This document shows positions 8,163 through 16,741 of a DNA stretch of 64,000 nucleotides, in pieces; position 1 is the stretch's first letter, and each line of letters opens with the position of its first letter. This DNA comes from Campylobacter concisus. Lineage in GTDB: Bacteria; Campylobacterota; Campylobacteria; Campylobacterales; Campylobacteraceae. The notes below the pieces were generated by a model, which was not told where the DNA came from, searched no databases, and worked only from the letters and a program-made list of their open reading frames with translations. A program made the translations under genes and the position numbers. The stretch lies in assembly GCF_902460845.1 (NCBI RefSeq), contig NZ_CABPVS010000001.1, positions 1-64,000 of the forward strand. The letters run 5' to 3'.

Positions 8163-10020
8163 CAAAGAATTTACAGCTAAAAAGTGGATATTAATATACA
8201 TAACATCCATAATAATGGGGATAATTGCATATTTGGTAGTTGTAAAACTTATTTTTAACCCTGACATAGTAAATGTGCCAATTGTAGCATTTAAAATTTT
8301 ACAAAATATTGGCACGCCAACGTTAAAAATGAAAGCCTATGTCGCGGTATTTGCACTAATAGCACCACTCTTAGTCGCTATAATTTGGTGGCTAATGCCA
8401 TATCTAAGAGATAATGAAGATTATGGATCAGCAAGGTTTGCAACGCCAGCAGATTTTGAAAAGATGAAGATAAACTACAAAACAGGACTTGTGCTAGGAT
8501 GTTTTGACATTGACAGCACAAGCCCAAAATTTATACGTGCAACGCAACCACTCTCAACATTAGTAGTAGCACCTCCTGGAAGCGGAAAAACGGCTGGTAT
8601 GATTATCCCAAATTTATTAAGTGTGCCAAATTCTTGCGTAGTATTGGATATCAAAGGGGAGCTTTACGTAAAAACAGCAGGCTATCGTCAAAAATATTTT
8701 AACAATGAAATCCAGCTATTCTCCCCTTTTAGCTGGGATAATACATTATTTTTTAATCCGTTTGATCATAGCCTAGTTAAAGATTTGCAATATCTTCATA
8801 TAAAAAAATTAGCCGAGCAGATCGCCTCCACAATATTTGTAGGCGAAAAAGGTAGAGAAAACGATCACTGGATAATATCGGCAAAAACAATGTTTGTATT
8901 TTTTGCAGAGTATTTTATGCAAAAAGACAAGCACGCAACACTGGCACAATTGGCACAAGCACCAAAGGCTGATTATTTCGACTATCTTGATGAGAAATTT
9001 GGCGAAGAAGCCATGAAAGAGCCTGATGAAGACGATCCAACGAAACCAAGAGAACGAGATTATGATGTAGATACTTTCAAAATTTGGCTCAAACAGACTA
9101 GTTTTGACGAAACTATAGATGAGAATACAAGAAATCAAGCTAGAGCCTACTCAAAATCTGCCGACAATGAGTTTGCATCGATAAAATCGACATACGATAC
9201 TTTTATGAAAGTTTTTACAAACCCACAAGTTGCTAGTGCCACCAGCAAAATGAGCTTCACATTTGAAGACCTAAGAGAAAAAAGAATATCGATGTACGTA
9301 GTCGTTCAAACCGAAGATATGGACATCCTAGCACCACTTATAAGAATTTTTGTAGAAACGCTATTTAAAAAGCTTATGAGCGGAAAAGAATGTAGTGATT
9401 TAAATAAATTTATTTACGCATTTTTAGACGAATTAGTTAGATTTGGAAAAATGCCATTCTTGCTAGAAGCACCAGCACTATGTAGGAGCTATGGCTTATT
9501 GCCTGTATTTGTGACCCAAAGCTATGAGCAAATCAAAAAATATTATGGCGAAGATGATATGAATATCGTTAAAAATAACAGCGGTTATCAAGTAATTTTT
9601 GGCATGAACAGCGACAAAGACGCTGAAGACACAAGTAAGCTAATAGGCGATTACACCAACATAAAAATAAGTAAATCGCAAGGCAATATGGATCTTTTTA
9701 AAAGCAATATCTCAAAAAGCAAAGAAGCAAAGAAGCTGGTCACAGCACAAGACCTAAAAAATCAGGATAGTAGCGATATTTTGATACTTGTAAAAGGATT
9801 TTTTAAAATACCTATCAAGGCGAAAGTGCCATATTGGTTCAAAATAGAGCAATTTAAAGGGGCAGATAAAGTAGAAGTAGTATCGACCCAAGAAATTATA
9901 GAAACAGCAGAAACAACTAAGACAATTACAAATCAAGAACAAACACAAGTAAAAGATGAAAGAAAAGAGCAAAGAGATGAATTATTAAAATCATTAAGAA
10001 TAAAAATAGATAAAGAGTAG
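8155..10020 (+). CDS. virD4: VirD4-type coupling protein
   Basis: 621 aa, GTG start at 8155 overlapping the upstream gene by 8 nt. Two N-terminal membrane helices (about 11-31 and 58-80) are followed by a VirD4/TraG ATPase domain. Walker A is APPGSGKT at about 139-146 and Walker B is AFLDEL with Asp-Glu at about 425-426. The early G-S-A-R-F-A-T motif is typical of TraG/VirD4. The coupling protein links the relaxosome to the T4SS. The last 60 residues are Glu/Thr/Lys-rich and probably disordered. It is the last gene of the operon. Confidence 0.93.
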   Translation: MNSKEFTAKKWILIYITSIIMGIIAYLVVVKLIFNPDIVNVPIVAFKILQNIGTPTLKMKAYVAVFALIAPLLVAIIWWLMPYLRDNEDYGSARFATPADFEKMKINYKTGLVLGCFDIDSTSPKFIRATQPLSTLVVAPPGSGKTAGMIIPNLLSVPNSCVVLDIKGELYVKTAGYRQKYFNNEIQLFSPFSWDNTLFFNPFDHSLVKDLQYLHIKKLAEQIASTIFVGEKGRENDHWIISAKTMFVFFAEYFMQKDKHATLAQLAQAPKADYFDYLDEKFGEEAMKEPDEDDPTKPRERDYDVDTFKIWLKQTSFDETIDENTRNQARAYSKSADNEFASIKSTYDTFMKVFTNPQVASATSKMSFTFEDLREKRISMYVVVQTEDMDILAPLIRIFVETLFKKLMSGKECSDLNKFIYAFLDELVRFGKMPFLLEAPALCRSYGLLPVFVTQSYEQIKKYYGEDDMNIVKNNSGYQVIFGMNSDKDAEDTSKLIGDYTNIKISKSQGNMDLFKSNISKSKEAKKLVTAQDLKNQDSSDILILVKGFFKIPIKAKVPYWFKIEQFKGADKVEVVSTQEIIETAETTKTITNQEQTQVKDERKEQRDELLKSLRIKIDKE

Positions 10021-10141
10021 AAATTTTTTAAAAAAATTTATAAATATTACCAATAATTTTAAAGCAATAGTATTTATAAGCTTTAAATATTTTTACTTTT
10101 TAATATTTTATTGTTATATATTTTATTATTTATAAAGTTTT

Positions 10142-10179
10142 TAATCTAAAATTTAATAAAAAACCTAAATTTTAGATTA
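10142..10179. repeat. 14-bp perfect inverted repeat upstream of the acidic-protein gene
   Basis: Arms 10142-10155 and 10166-10179 are exact reverse complements (TAATCTAAAATTTA), with a 10-nt A-rich loop. It lies in the 199-bp AT-rich gap between virD4 and the next operon, about 40 nt before the ATG at 10220. It could be an operator or leader hairpin, or the terminator of the virB-virD4 transcript, although no T-tract follows it. Confidence 0.5.
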
Positions 10180-10219
10180 GAGCCTAAAAACTCTAAAAAT
10201 CTGTCCTAAGGAGTAGAAA

Positions 10220-10417
10220 ATGACCTATGCAGAAAAGCTAAAGCAAGAAGAAGCATATAAAGAGTATGAGATGTATCTTGCAAAGCAATTCGAAGAGAGC
10301 CAAGACGGCGATTTTGAAATCAACGATGATGAAAGCAAGAAGTGGGATTACCTAAAAAAAGACCACCAAAGCCTCGAAATCATAGAAGAAGAAAATGAGC
10401 CTAACTCAAACCTATAG
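10220..10417 (+). CDS. small highly acidic protein
   Basis: 65 aa with an AAGGAG site 7 nt before the ATG. I count about 20 Asp/Glu against 8 Lys and no Arg, a net charge near -12. No membrane segment or known motif is visible. It heads the second block of the element and is followed 41 nt later by an ArdC-like gene. Small acidic proteins on conjugative elements are sometimes DNA mimics that block restriction or nucleoid proteins; here that is inference from charge and context only. Confidence 0.55.
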   Translation: MTYAEKLKQEEAYKEYEMYLAKQFEESQDGDFEINDDESKKWDYLKKDHQSLEIIEEENEPNSNL

Positions 10418-10458
10418 CCCAAAAGTTATAGGTTATTAACAGATGTAAAGGATAAAAA

Positions 10459-11334
10459 ATGGCTGATTTTACAAAGTATATCAAGTCAGAACAACAAGAA
10501 AATGCCACTCAACAAGAGAGAAAAAGCTGGAATCAGATGGATAACGCTGAAAAGAAAGAGAGCTTTGATAAATACATGAAATATAAGCTCTTTGAAGCCC
10601 ACAAGACAGCAAAAGCAGACTGGCAAAAAGATATGAGTAAAGAAGAAGTCGATAGGACAATTCCATACAACGCAAAGACTGGAGCCACATACTCAAGAGA
10701 GACTAGTATGCTATTGAGAGCCGAAATGGCTATAAAAGGTTATGACAAGCCTCAATTTGTGACAATGGAGCAAGGTAACGCAATGGGCGGAATACTAAAG
10801 CTAAAACACGATGAGAAAACAGGCGAAATCCTAACCACTAAAAATGGCTTACAAGCTAGAGTCGATGGTGTCAAAATGCTCTATATTGCAGACCACGAGA
10901 TTAGACCAAAACTAGACAGAGATGGTAAAGAAATCATGGCTGTTGTTAAAGACAAAGACGGCAATATAAAGTATGACAAAGAGACAGGGGAAGCAATGAC
11001 CTATGTTGTAAAGGAAAAAATCCCAATTAATCCACGCCTAGAAACAAAAACTCTATATCACGTAAGTCAGTTTGATGGACTAGACGAGAGCAAGATCAAA
11101 GAAAGAGATCTAACAGCAATCCAGCACTATAGAGAGCAAGCGAAAAATCAAGATTTTGAAGTAAAAATAGATTACAACAAGACCTTGGGAATAAGCGGAA
11201 ATTTAGAGAAACAGCTAAACAACCTAACGCTAGCTCAAATTAAAGGTGTAGATTATTTTAATCCAGCTAAAAAGATCGACATGACCAAAGAAAAAGCTCA
11301 AACCAAAGAGCAAAACAAGGGCATGGAGAGATAA
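10459..11334 (+). CDS. ArdC N-terminal-like ssDNA-binding / antirestriction protein
   Basis: 291 aa. Residues about 75-120 (P-Y-N-A-K-T-G-A-T-Y-S, later G-Y-D-K-P-Q-F-V-T, then G-G-I-L-K) follow the pattern of the ArdC/TraC N-terminal domain (DUF1738 type), which binds single-stranded DNA. A later L-Y-H-V-S-Q-F-D-G-L resembles the family segment V-F-N-V-S-Q-x-x-G-L. The C-terminal metallopeptidase-like domain with HExxH of full ArdC proteins is absent. Such proteins protect incoming plasmid DNA from restriction. The family call is moderate. Confidence 0.55.
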   Translation: MADFTKYIKSEQQENATQQERKSWNQMDNAEKKESFDKYMKYKLFEAHKTAKADWQKDMSKEEVDRTIPYNAKTGATYSRETSMLLRAEMAIKGYDKPQFVTMEQGNAMGGILKLKHDEKTGEILTTKNGLQARVDGVKMLYIADHEIRPKLDRDGKEIMAVVKDKDGNIKYDKETGEAMTYVVKEKIPINPRLETKTLYHVSQFDGLDESKIKERDLTAIQHYREQAKNQDFEVKIDYNKTLGISGNLEKQLNNLTLAQIKGVDYFNPAKKIDMTKEKAQTKEQNKGMER

Positions 11335-11360
11335 ATAGGTCATAAACGAAACTTAGGACA

Positions 11361-11389
11361 AATAGGGAGCAAAGCTCCCTATTGTTTGT
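11361..11389 (+). terminator. intrinsic terminator-like hairpin
   Basis: Perfect 10-bp stem (11361-11370 AATAGGGAGC with 11374-11383 GCTCCCTATT), 3-nt loop, followed by GTTTGT. It lies 27 nt after the ArdC-like gene and before the gene at 11404. The following T-run is weak, so it may only attenuate. Confidence 0.6.
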
Positions 11390-11403
11390 AAAAAGGGAAA
11401 AAG

Positions 11404-11679
11404 ATGTTAAGCGATTTTATAAATTTTTTAGGGCTGAGCGACAAAAAGAACAATAGCAAAATTCAAACAAATGTGGGCAACCCTGCCACAAAAGAAAATA
11501 CGGAAAATTTTATCATAGAAATGCAAAGCCCATACTTTGAAGAAGAAATCGCGACAGAAACAATTATAAAAAATAATAAAAAAATAGAAATTAAAAAAAT
11601 AAAAACCAAAAAGCCATTAGATAATGGAAAAGCACTAATATCAATAAAAACATATATGAAAGAAATAACAAAGGCGTAA
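11404..11679 (+). CDS. hypothetical protein before virB6
   Basis: 91 aa with GGGAAAAAG upstream of the ATG. No family recognised. The N-terminal 12 residues are mildly amphipathic; the rest is polar and Lys/Ile/Asn-rich, without signal peptide, Cys or membrane helix. Its stop is 1 nt before the virB6 ATG, so the two are co-translated. It could be a small VirB6-associated or regulatory protein, but nothing in the sequence decides this. Confidence 0.5.
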   Translation: MLSDFINFLGLSDKKNNSKIQTNVGNPATKENTENFIIEMQSPYFEEEIATETIIKNNKKIEIKKIKTKKPLDNGKALISIKTYMKEITKA

Positions 11680-11680
11680 A

Positions 11681-12901
11681 ATGGCACAGACAGAAGTAGC
11701 AAAAGACATATTAACCGATAGTAATTGGATTAATAAAGTACAAGCCGTTATGCAAGAAAACGTAATGAGCTTATTTGAAAAATTTTATAATGGATCGCAT
11801 GATTTAGTATATTCAACTGCATCGGAAACTATAATAATTCTTATAGTGGTGTTTTGGCTATTGGGTAGAGTAAAAAATGGCTACCCAACAAGAGATGAGA
11901 TCTTCGGAGCTATAAAATATTTAATATTGCTATGTTTTATATTTGCAACTCTTAGCTCCTTTAACGCCTATATGGGCGTTTTATATATCCTAACAATCCC
12001 AGAGAACGCAATAACTGCAATAGTCAGCTCAATTTTTGAAAATAAAGACTTTGGATCGATTGTGACAGAGTCAGCAAACAGGATCGATAATCTAAGAGAA
12101 ATGATGTGGAGCTACGGAACAAAAGAGTATTTACAATCGCAAGAGTGGTCATTTTTAGGCATTAGCTTTAACGGCGTAATGGATTATTTATCGGCAGGTG
12201 TGATAACAGCAATTCGTATGATACCTTTTTGGATTTTTTATTTAGCATTTTTTATACTTTTGATAGGAATTACAATAGTGATTTTCTTTAGTAAATTTAT
12301 GGCATTTTTAATACTTAGCACCTTGCCTTTAGTCATACCATTTTTAATAATGCCAAAATTCTTACCATATTTATGGAGCTGGTATAAGCTCTATTTATCA
12401 TACGCAATTATTGCACCATTAGCATTTATAGCCCTAAATTTAGCAATGAACCCAATTTTAGAACTAGAGAAATACCAAGATTATATAGGCGAACTATTTA
12501 CTAAACAATTCGAATACCTAATTACAGGATCGATAACCTGCATAACAGCATTGTTTTTATTAAGGAAAATTCCAAGTTGGATCAACGCAGTGCTTGGTAC
12601 GCAGATGGAAAATGGAAGTGGCGGTGTAACTGGCGGAATAGTGGCTGGTGCAGTAGCAGGCAAAACCATATTAAGCGGATTAGCTAGAAAAGCTGGTGGC
12701 GGAAGTTTCATAGGCGGAGCAGTAAGTGGATTTGGATCAGCTACAGGAGTTGGAGTAGCAGGACAAATAGCTAGTGCAAGTATAGGAGCAGGTGCAAATT
12801 TGATAAAAGATATCGGCGCAGGCTCAAAAGCAATAGGTCAAGGCGTAGGAAAAGCATATGAAAAGTATAAAACATTTCGTGGCGGATATGTAGCCCCATA
12901 A
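11681..12901 (+). CDS. virB6: VirB6/TrbL-like polytopic T4SS protein
   Basis: 406 aa. At least six hydrophobic helices lie between residues about 45 and 300, preceded by an amphipathic N-terminus. The C-terminal 100 residues are Gly/Ala-rich (repeated G-A-G, G-G-A-V), as in TrbL/VirB6 proteins. VirB6 lines the inner-membrane DNA path of the T4SS. It is displaced from the main virB cluster and sits with a topoisomerase gene 14 nt downstream. The family is known for low sequence identity, so topology and context carry the call. Confidence 0.78.
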   Translation: MAQTEVAKDILTDSNWINKVQAVMQENVMSLFEKFYNGSHDLVYSTASETIIILIVVFWLLGRVKNGYPTRDEIFGAIKYLILLCFIFATLSSFNAYMGVLYILTIPENAITAIVSSIFENKDFGSIVTESANRIDNLREMMWSYGTKEYLQSQEWSFLGISFNGVMDYLSAGVITAIRMIPFWIFYLAFFILLIGITIVIFFSKFMAFLILSTLPLVIPFLIMPKFLPYLWSWYKLYLSYAIIAPLAFIALNLAMNPILELEKYQDYIGELFTKQFEYLITGSITCITALFLLRKIPSWINAVLGTQMENGSGGVTGGIVAGAVAGKTILSGLARKAGGGSFIGGAVSGFGSATGVGVAGQIASASIGAGANLIKDIGAGSKAIGQGVGKAYEKYKTFRGGYVAP

Positions 12902-12915
12902 AAAGGAGTAAAAAC

Positions 12916-14871
12916 ATGCAAAATACAATAATCATAATTGAAAGCCCAAACAAGGTCAATAAGATAGAGCAAATAACTGGAGCAAAAGTTTATGCTACAA
13001 AAGGGCATTTTAAAGAGCTTACAAATCAAATAGTAGTTGATTTTAAGAACTATGAGCCAATATTTGATTTCAAAGAAGATAGCAAAAGCCGAATAAATGC
13101 AATATTTAATGATTGCAAAGGGAAAGATGTCGTAATTGCGACAGACCCTGATAGAGAGGGATACGGAATAGGCTATATGGTTTATCAAACTATTAAAAAT
13201 ATAGCAAAAAGCGTTAAACGTGCAGAATTTCACGAGATCACAGAGAGTGGAATAAAAAAGGGGCTAGATAGTGCTGTGCCTTTTGCAAACTCAAATTTAA
13301 AAGAATTTGATAGCTTCAAGGCAAGAGCGGTAGGCGACAAGTTGGTGGGATTTATTATGTCGCCAACATACATCAATAAGCTAAATGACAAAAACAATAG
13401 CGTAGGCAGGGTGCAAACCCCAGCTCTTGCTCTAATTGTAAAGCGAGAATTGGAAATAAAAGAATTTCTAGAAAATAAGGCAAACGCAAAGATCGATTAT
13501 AAAATAAAAGTAAAGCTTAAAACAAAAGACGGCATAGAATTTAATGCGGTAAATGACAATGTATTTACAGACAGAGATGAAGCAAACGCCAAAATATCTG
13601 AATTAGCTGGTAGCCTAGCAAAGGTATATAAAATTGATGTTAAGCAGGCACAACAAAAGCCTAAAGTACCTTTTAGAACCTCACAACTACAAGAGTACGC
13701 AAATAAAAGATTGGGCTTTAGCCCTGACAAGACGATGAGCCTTGCTCAAAAATTATTTGAAAAAGGCTTAATTACTTATCATAGAACCGATAGTAACAGC
13801 TTATCAAACGAATTTATAGATGAAGTAGGCGTTAAATTTGGCAATGAAGAATGGTATGAGAAAAAAGAATATAAAGCAGGAAGCCAAAGCCAAGCAGAAG
13901 CACATGAAGCAATACGTATCTCACACATACATGATTTTAACCAAATAGAAGAAATAGCAAAAAAAGAAAGCCTAACGGATGACGAAAAAAGCCTTTATGA
14001 GCTTATCTTTTTAAATTCGGTTCAAAGTCAAGCCAAAAATGCGATTAACGAAAATACTATATATGATATAGATATAAAGACGCTAAGCTTCAAGGCAAAA
14101 ACGAGCAAATGTATCTATAAAGGATTTAAAAATGCTATCGTAGCCACAACTGAAGATGAAGACGACAAAGATAAAGAAATTCAAGAGATAACATTAAATC
14201 TAGCTCAAGGAGATGAGCTCCAAATATTAGAATTTAATCTACAGGAAGTAAAAAAGCAAGCGCCACAGCACTATAAAGAAAGTAATTTTATATCTCTTTT
14301 GGAAAAAGAAGGTATCGGTCGTCCAAGCACGTATGCAACATTTCTACCAACACTTATTAAAAGAGAGTACGTAAGCATCGAAACAAAAGGCAAAAATAGC
14401 AATATCATAGCAACGCCAAAGGGTATAAATTTTATTGAAACTATAAAAACAAACAACGATGAGTGGATCACACAAAGCGAATTTACGAAACAAATGGAAA
14501 GTGTGCTAGATGAAATTAGCAATGGAAAGGTTGACTATTTAGACTTTATAAGACCACTCCATGAGAAAATGGGCTTCAAAGAGCTAAACGATAGCATACA
14601 AAAGCCACCAAGCGAGAAACAACTCGAGTGGGCTAAAAATATAGCACATAGTTTAAATATGCAATTGCCAGACGGCATCGAAAAAGACTGGAAGATTTGC
14701 TCTAATTTTATTGATAAAAATAAAGACAAAGTCATAGTACCACCAAGCGAGAAACAAATAGAATTGGCTAAAAAGCTATCTAAAGACAAAGGAATGGCAC
14801 TGCCAAAAGATTACGAAAAAAATCTACAAATTTGTAAAGATTTTATAAACAAAGCAATAAAGAAAAAATAA
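12916..14871 (+). CDS. element-borne type IA DNA topoisomerase (TopA/TraE-like)
   Basis: 651 aa with AAAAGGAG upstream. The TOPRIM domain has I-I-I-E-S-P-N-K at the N-terminus (Glu9) and A-T-D-P-D-R-E-G (Asp77, Asp79, Glu81). The active-site Tyr is in L-I-T-Y-H-R-T-D-S, Tyr288. No zinc-finger Cys clusters are present, unlike chromosomal TopA. The C-terminus instead carries two copies of a motif P-P-S-E-K-Q-x-E-x-A-K...L-P (about 564-602 and 609-648). Such enzymes travel with conjugative plasmids and ICEs and resolve intermediates during transfer or replication. Confidence 0.9.
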   Translation: MQNTIIIIESPNKVNKIEQITGAKVYATKGHFKELTNQIVVDFKNYEPIFDFKEDSKSRINAIFNDCKGKDVVIATDPDREGYGIGYMVYQTIKNIAKSVKRAEFHEITESGIKKGLDSAVPFANSNLKEFDSFKARAVGDKLVGFIMSPTYINKLNDKNNSVGRVQTPALALIVKRELEIKEFLENKANAKIDYKIKVKLKTKDGIEFNAVNDNVFTDRDEANAKISELAGSLAKVYKIDVKQAQQKPKVPFRTSQLQEYANKRLGFSPDKTMSLAQKLFEKGLITYHRTDSNSLSNEFIDEVGVKFGNEEWYEKKEYKAGSQSQAEAHEAIRISHIHDFNQIEEIAKKESLTDDEKSLYELIFLNSVQSQAKNAINENTIYDIDIKTLSFKAKTSKCIYKGFKNAIVATTEDEDDKDKEIQEITLNLAQGDELQILEFNLQEVKKQAPQHYKESNFISLLEKEGIGRPSTYATFLPTLIKREYVSIETKGKNSNIIATPKGINFIETIKTNNDEWITQSEFTKQMESVLDEISNGKVDYLDFIRPLHEKMGFKELNDSIQKPPSEKQLEWAKNIAHSLNMQLPDGIEKDWKICSNFIDKNKDKVIVPPSEKQIELAKKLSKDKGMALPKDYEKNLQICKDFINKAIKKK

Positions 14872-14894
14872 TAAAACAATAAAAAGGAGAAAAC

Positions 14895-15296
14895 ATGCAT
14901 ACATATGTGTCAGTAATAGGAAATTTAACAAGGGATGTTGAGCTCAGATACACACCATCAGGGCTAGCCATAGGCAACACGGCTATCGCATCAACATACA
15001 AGTACACTATTAACAATGAGAAAAAAGAAGAAATCTGCTTTATAGATATCACTTTTATGGGTAAGACCGCAGAGATCGCAAATCAATATCTCAAAAAGGG
15101 GTCAAAAGTTTTCGTAGATGGTAGATTGAAATTCGACCAATGGACAGACAATAATGGACAAAATAGGAGCAAACATAGCATTGTCGTTGATAAAATGGTA
15201 ATGCTTGATGGCAAAAAGCAGGAAATTAACGAAAAGGAAACGCCTAACGAGCGAGAAGAACAAACTGAAAAAACCGAGTATGTGCAAGGGGAATAA
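14895..15296 (+). CDS. ssb: single-stranded DNA-binding protein
   Basis: 133 aa, strong AAAAAGGAG site before the ATG at 14895. The OB-fold is recognisable from V-I-G-N-L-T-R-D-V-E-L-R-Y-T-P-S-G and the later L-K-K-G-S-K-V-F-V-D-G-R-L, both standard SSB sequences. The C-terminal tail is acidic but lacks the classical D-D-I-P-F tip that recruits chromosomal replication proteins, which is common in plasmid SSBs. It probably protects transferred single strands and may suppress SOS induction in recipients. Confidence 0.93.
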   Translation: MHTYVSVIGNLTRDVELRYTPSGLAIGNTAIASTYKYTINNEKKEEICFIDITFMGKTAEIANQYLKKGSKVFVDGRLKFDQWTDNNGQNRSKHSIVVDKMVMLDGKKQEINEKETPNEREEQTEKTEYVQGE

Positions 15297-15304
15297 GCAG
15301 TAAA

Positions 15305-16303
15305 ATGCAAAATTTAACCCAAAGCGAAAGAGCTCAAAGCTGGTTATCAGATAAAGATAAAAGAGCCAATATCTACTTCATGAGTGCAAAATATGACGTA
15401 GATGATGAGTTTTATACGAGTTTCGATGAGATAAGAGCCGAAATACAAGATTATAGAACACATTTTAAAGGCAAAGTAGTAGTATGCCCTTGCAACGACG
15501 GCAAGAAAAGCAACTTTTATAGATACTTTGCCTTAAATTTTAAATCCCTAGAGCTAAAAAAGCTAATTACAACGACGTACAATATTAAAGAGCCAAAATC
15601 AAAGGGGATGAAAATAGAGATCAGCGAGAGCGGAATAAATGAGACGATGTTGCAAGGGAACGGTGATTTTAGAAGCAAAGAAGTAAGACATATTATAGCA
15701 AGTGGCGATATAATAGTCACAAATCCACCTTTCTCCCTTTTTCGCGACTTAATAGAAATTGTAGAAAAACAAAACAAGAAATTTTTAATAGTTGGAGGAA
15801 CCTACTCAATTACGTATAAAAAAATATTTGAGCTATACAAAAATGGTAAAATTTGGCTAGGCAATCATCAAGTAAATATTTTCACACGACCAGACGGCAG
15901 TAAGAAGCGTTTTAGCAACATATCATGGTTTACAAATTTAAAAAGCATAAAACACCAAAATGGTATAAGATTAACCCAAAAGTATAAGGGCAATGAAAAT
16001 AAATACCCAGAGTACGATAATTACAAGATCATAGAAGTCAAAAATTGCAAGGACATACCAATTGACTATGACGGAGTAATTGGTATACCGCTAACATTTT
16101 TTTTAAGGCACAACCCAGCACAATTTAAAATTTTAGGCTGTGACTTTGAAATTAAAGACAAATACCCTGAGCTAGTTAAGCATACCTACAAAGAAAACAA
16201 CACAAAATCAGCGGTTCTAAAAGGGCAAGAACTTTTTACAAGGATCATCATACAAAGAAAAGGTGGATTAAAGCCTAGAGCAAGAATATTAAATCAATTT
16301 TAG
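15305..16303 (+). CDS. EcoRI-type adenine-specific DNA methyltransferase (orphan)
   Basis: 332 aa. The catalytic motif N-P-P-F is at residues 140-143, followed by S-L-F-R-D-L-I. An upstream P-C-N-D-G (SAM-binding region) and a later K-K-F-L-I-V-G and I-W-L-G fit the EcoRI-methylase family, which makes N6-methyladenine. The gene starts 8 nt after ssb in the same operon. No restriction endonuclease is nearby, so it probably masks the element from host restriction or alters host methylation. Its recognition site cannot be predicted from the sequence. Confidence 0.8.
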   Translation: MQNLTQSERAQSWLSDKDKRANIYFMSAKYDVDDEFYTSFDEIRAEIQDYRTHFKGKVVVCPCNDGKKSNFYRYFALNFKSLELKKLITTTYNIKEPKSKGMKIEISESGINETMLQGNGDFRSKEVRHIIASGDIIVTNPPFSLFRDLIEIVEKQNKKFLIVGGTYSITYKKIFELYKNGKIWLGNHQVNIFTRPDGSKKRFSNISWFTNLKSIKHQNGIRLTQKYKGNENKYPEYDNYKIIEVKNCKDIPIDYDGVIGIPLTFFLRHNPAQFKILGCDFEIKDKYPELVKHTYKENNTKSAVLKGQELFTRIIIQRKGGLKPRARILNQF

Positions 16304-16324
16304 GTAGCAAAAGGACAAAAGTGC

Positions 16325-16579
16325 ATGAAGAAGAAAAACAAGCTACAGCTTTTCAATACCCCAGCAAAGCGGTTTATGTGGGTTTTTGCATTTATAAATT
16401 TATTTGGGATCGGCATAAATACTATTTTATATCTTTTAAAAAAACCAAATAAAATAGAGACCCTACTCAATGCAGATGCCTTTTTTATAGCCCTCGCTAT
16501 TATGTGCTATATAATTTTTAACGTAATGCTATATTTTATTATCAAGATAAATTTTATTATTTCAGAAAGAAAAGAGTAA
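16325..16579 (+). CDS. small two-helix membrane protein
   Basis: 84 aa, AAAGGAC before the ATG at 16325. A basic N-terminus (KKKNK) is followed by two hydrophobic helices (about 17-36 and 49-75) and a short charged tail. No family is recognised. It sits 21 nt after the methyltransferase and is the last gene of this block. Surface or entry exclusion would be a classic job for a small membrane protein on a conjugative element, but no motif supports it. Confidence 0.5.
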   Translation: MKKKNKLQLFNTPAKRFMWVFAFINLFGIGINTILYLLKKPNKIETLLNADAFFIALAIMCYIIFNVMLYFIIKINFIISERKE

Positions 16580-16677
16580 TTTTTTATAAAATACTATTGT
16601 TTTATTTATAAAAAAATATTCAATATATAATTTTTATTTTTTAGATATTTATTTAAAATACTATTTAATAATTTAAT

Positions 16678-16711
16678 ATTTTATTATTTATTAAGTTTAA
16701 AAGTATATAAT
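16678..16711 (+). promoter_or_regulatory. putative parA promoter
   Basis: A TATAAT -10 box at 16706-16711 lies 30 nt before the parA ATG. A T-rich segment (16678-16698) occupies the -35 zone and matches, with one mismatch over 21 nt, a segment at 10120-10140 upstream of the acidic-protein gene. Confidence 0.5.
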
Positions 16712-16741
16712 CATTTAAAAATCTAAGGCAAAGGAATAAAA

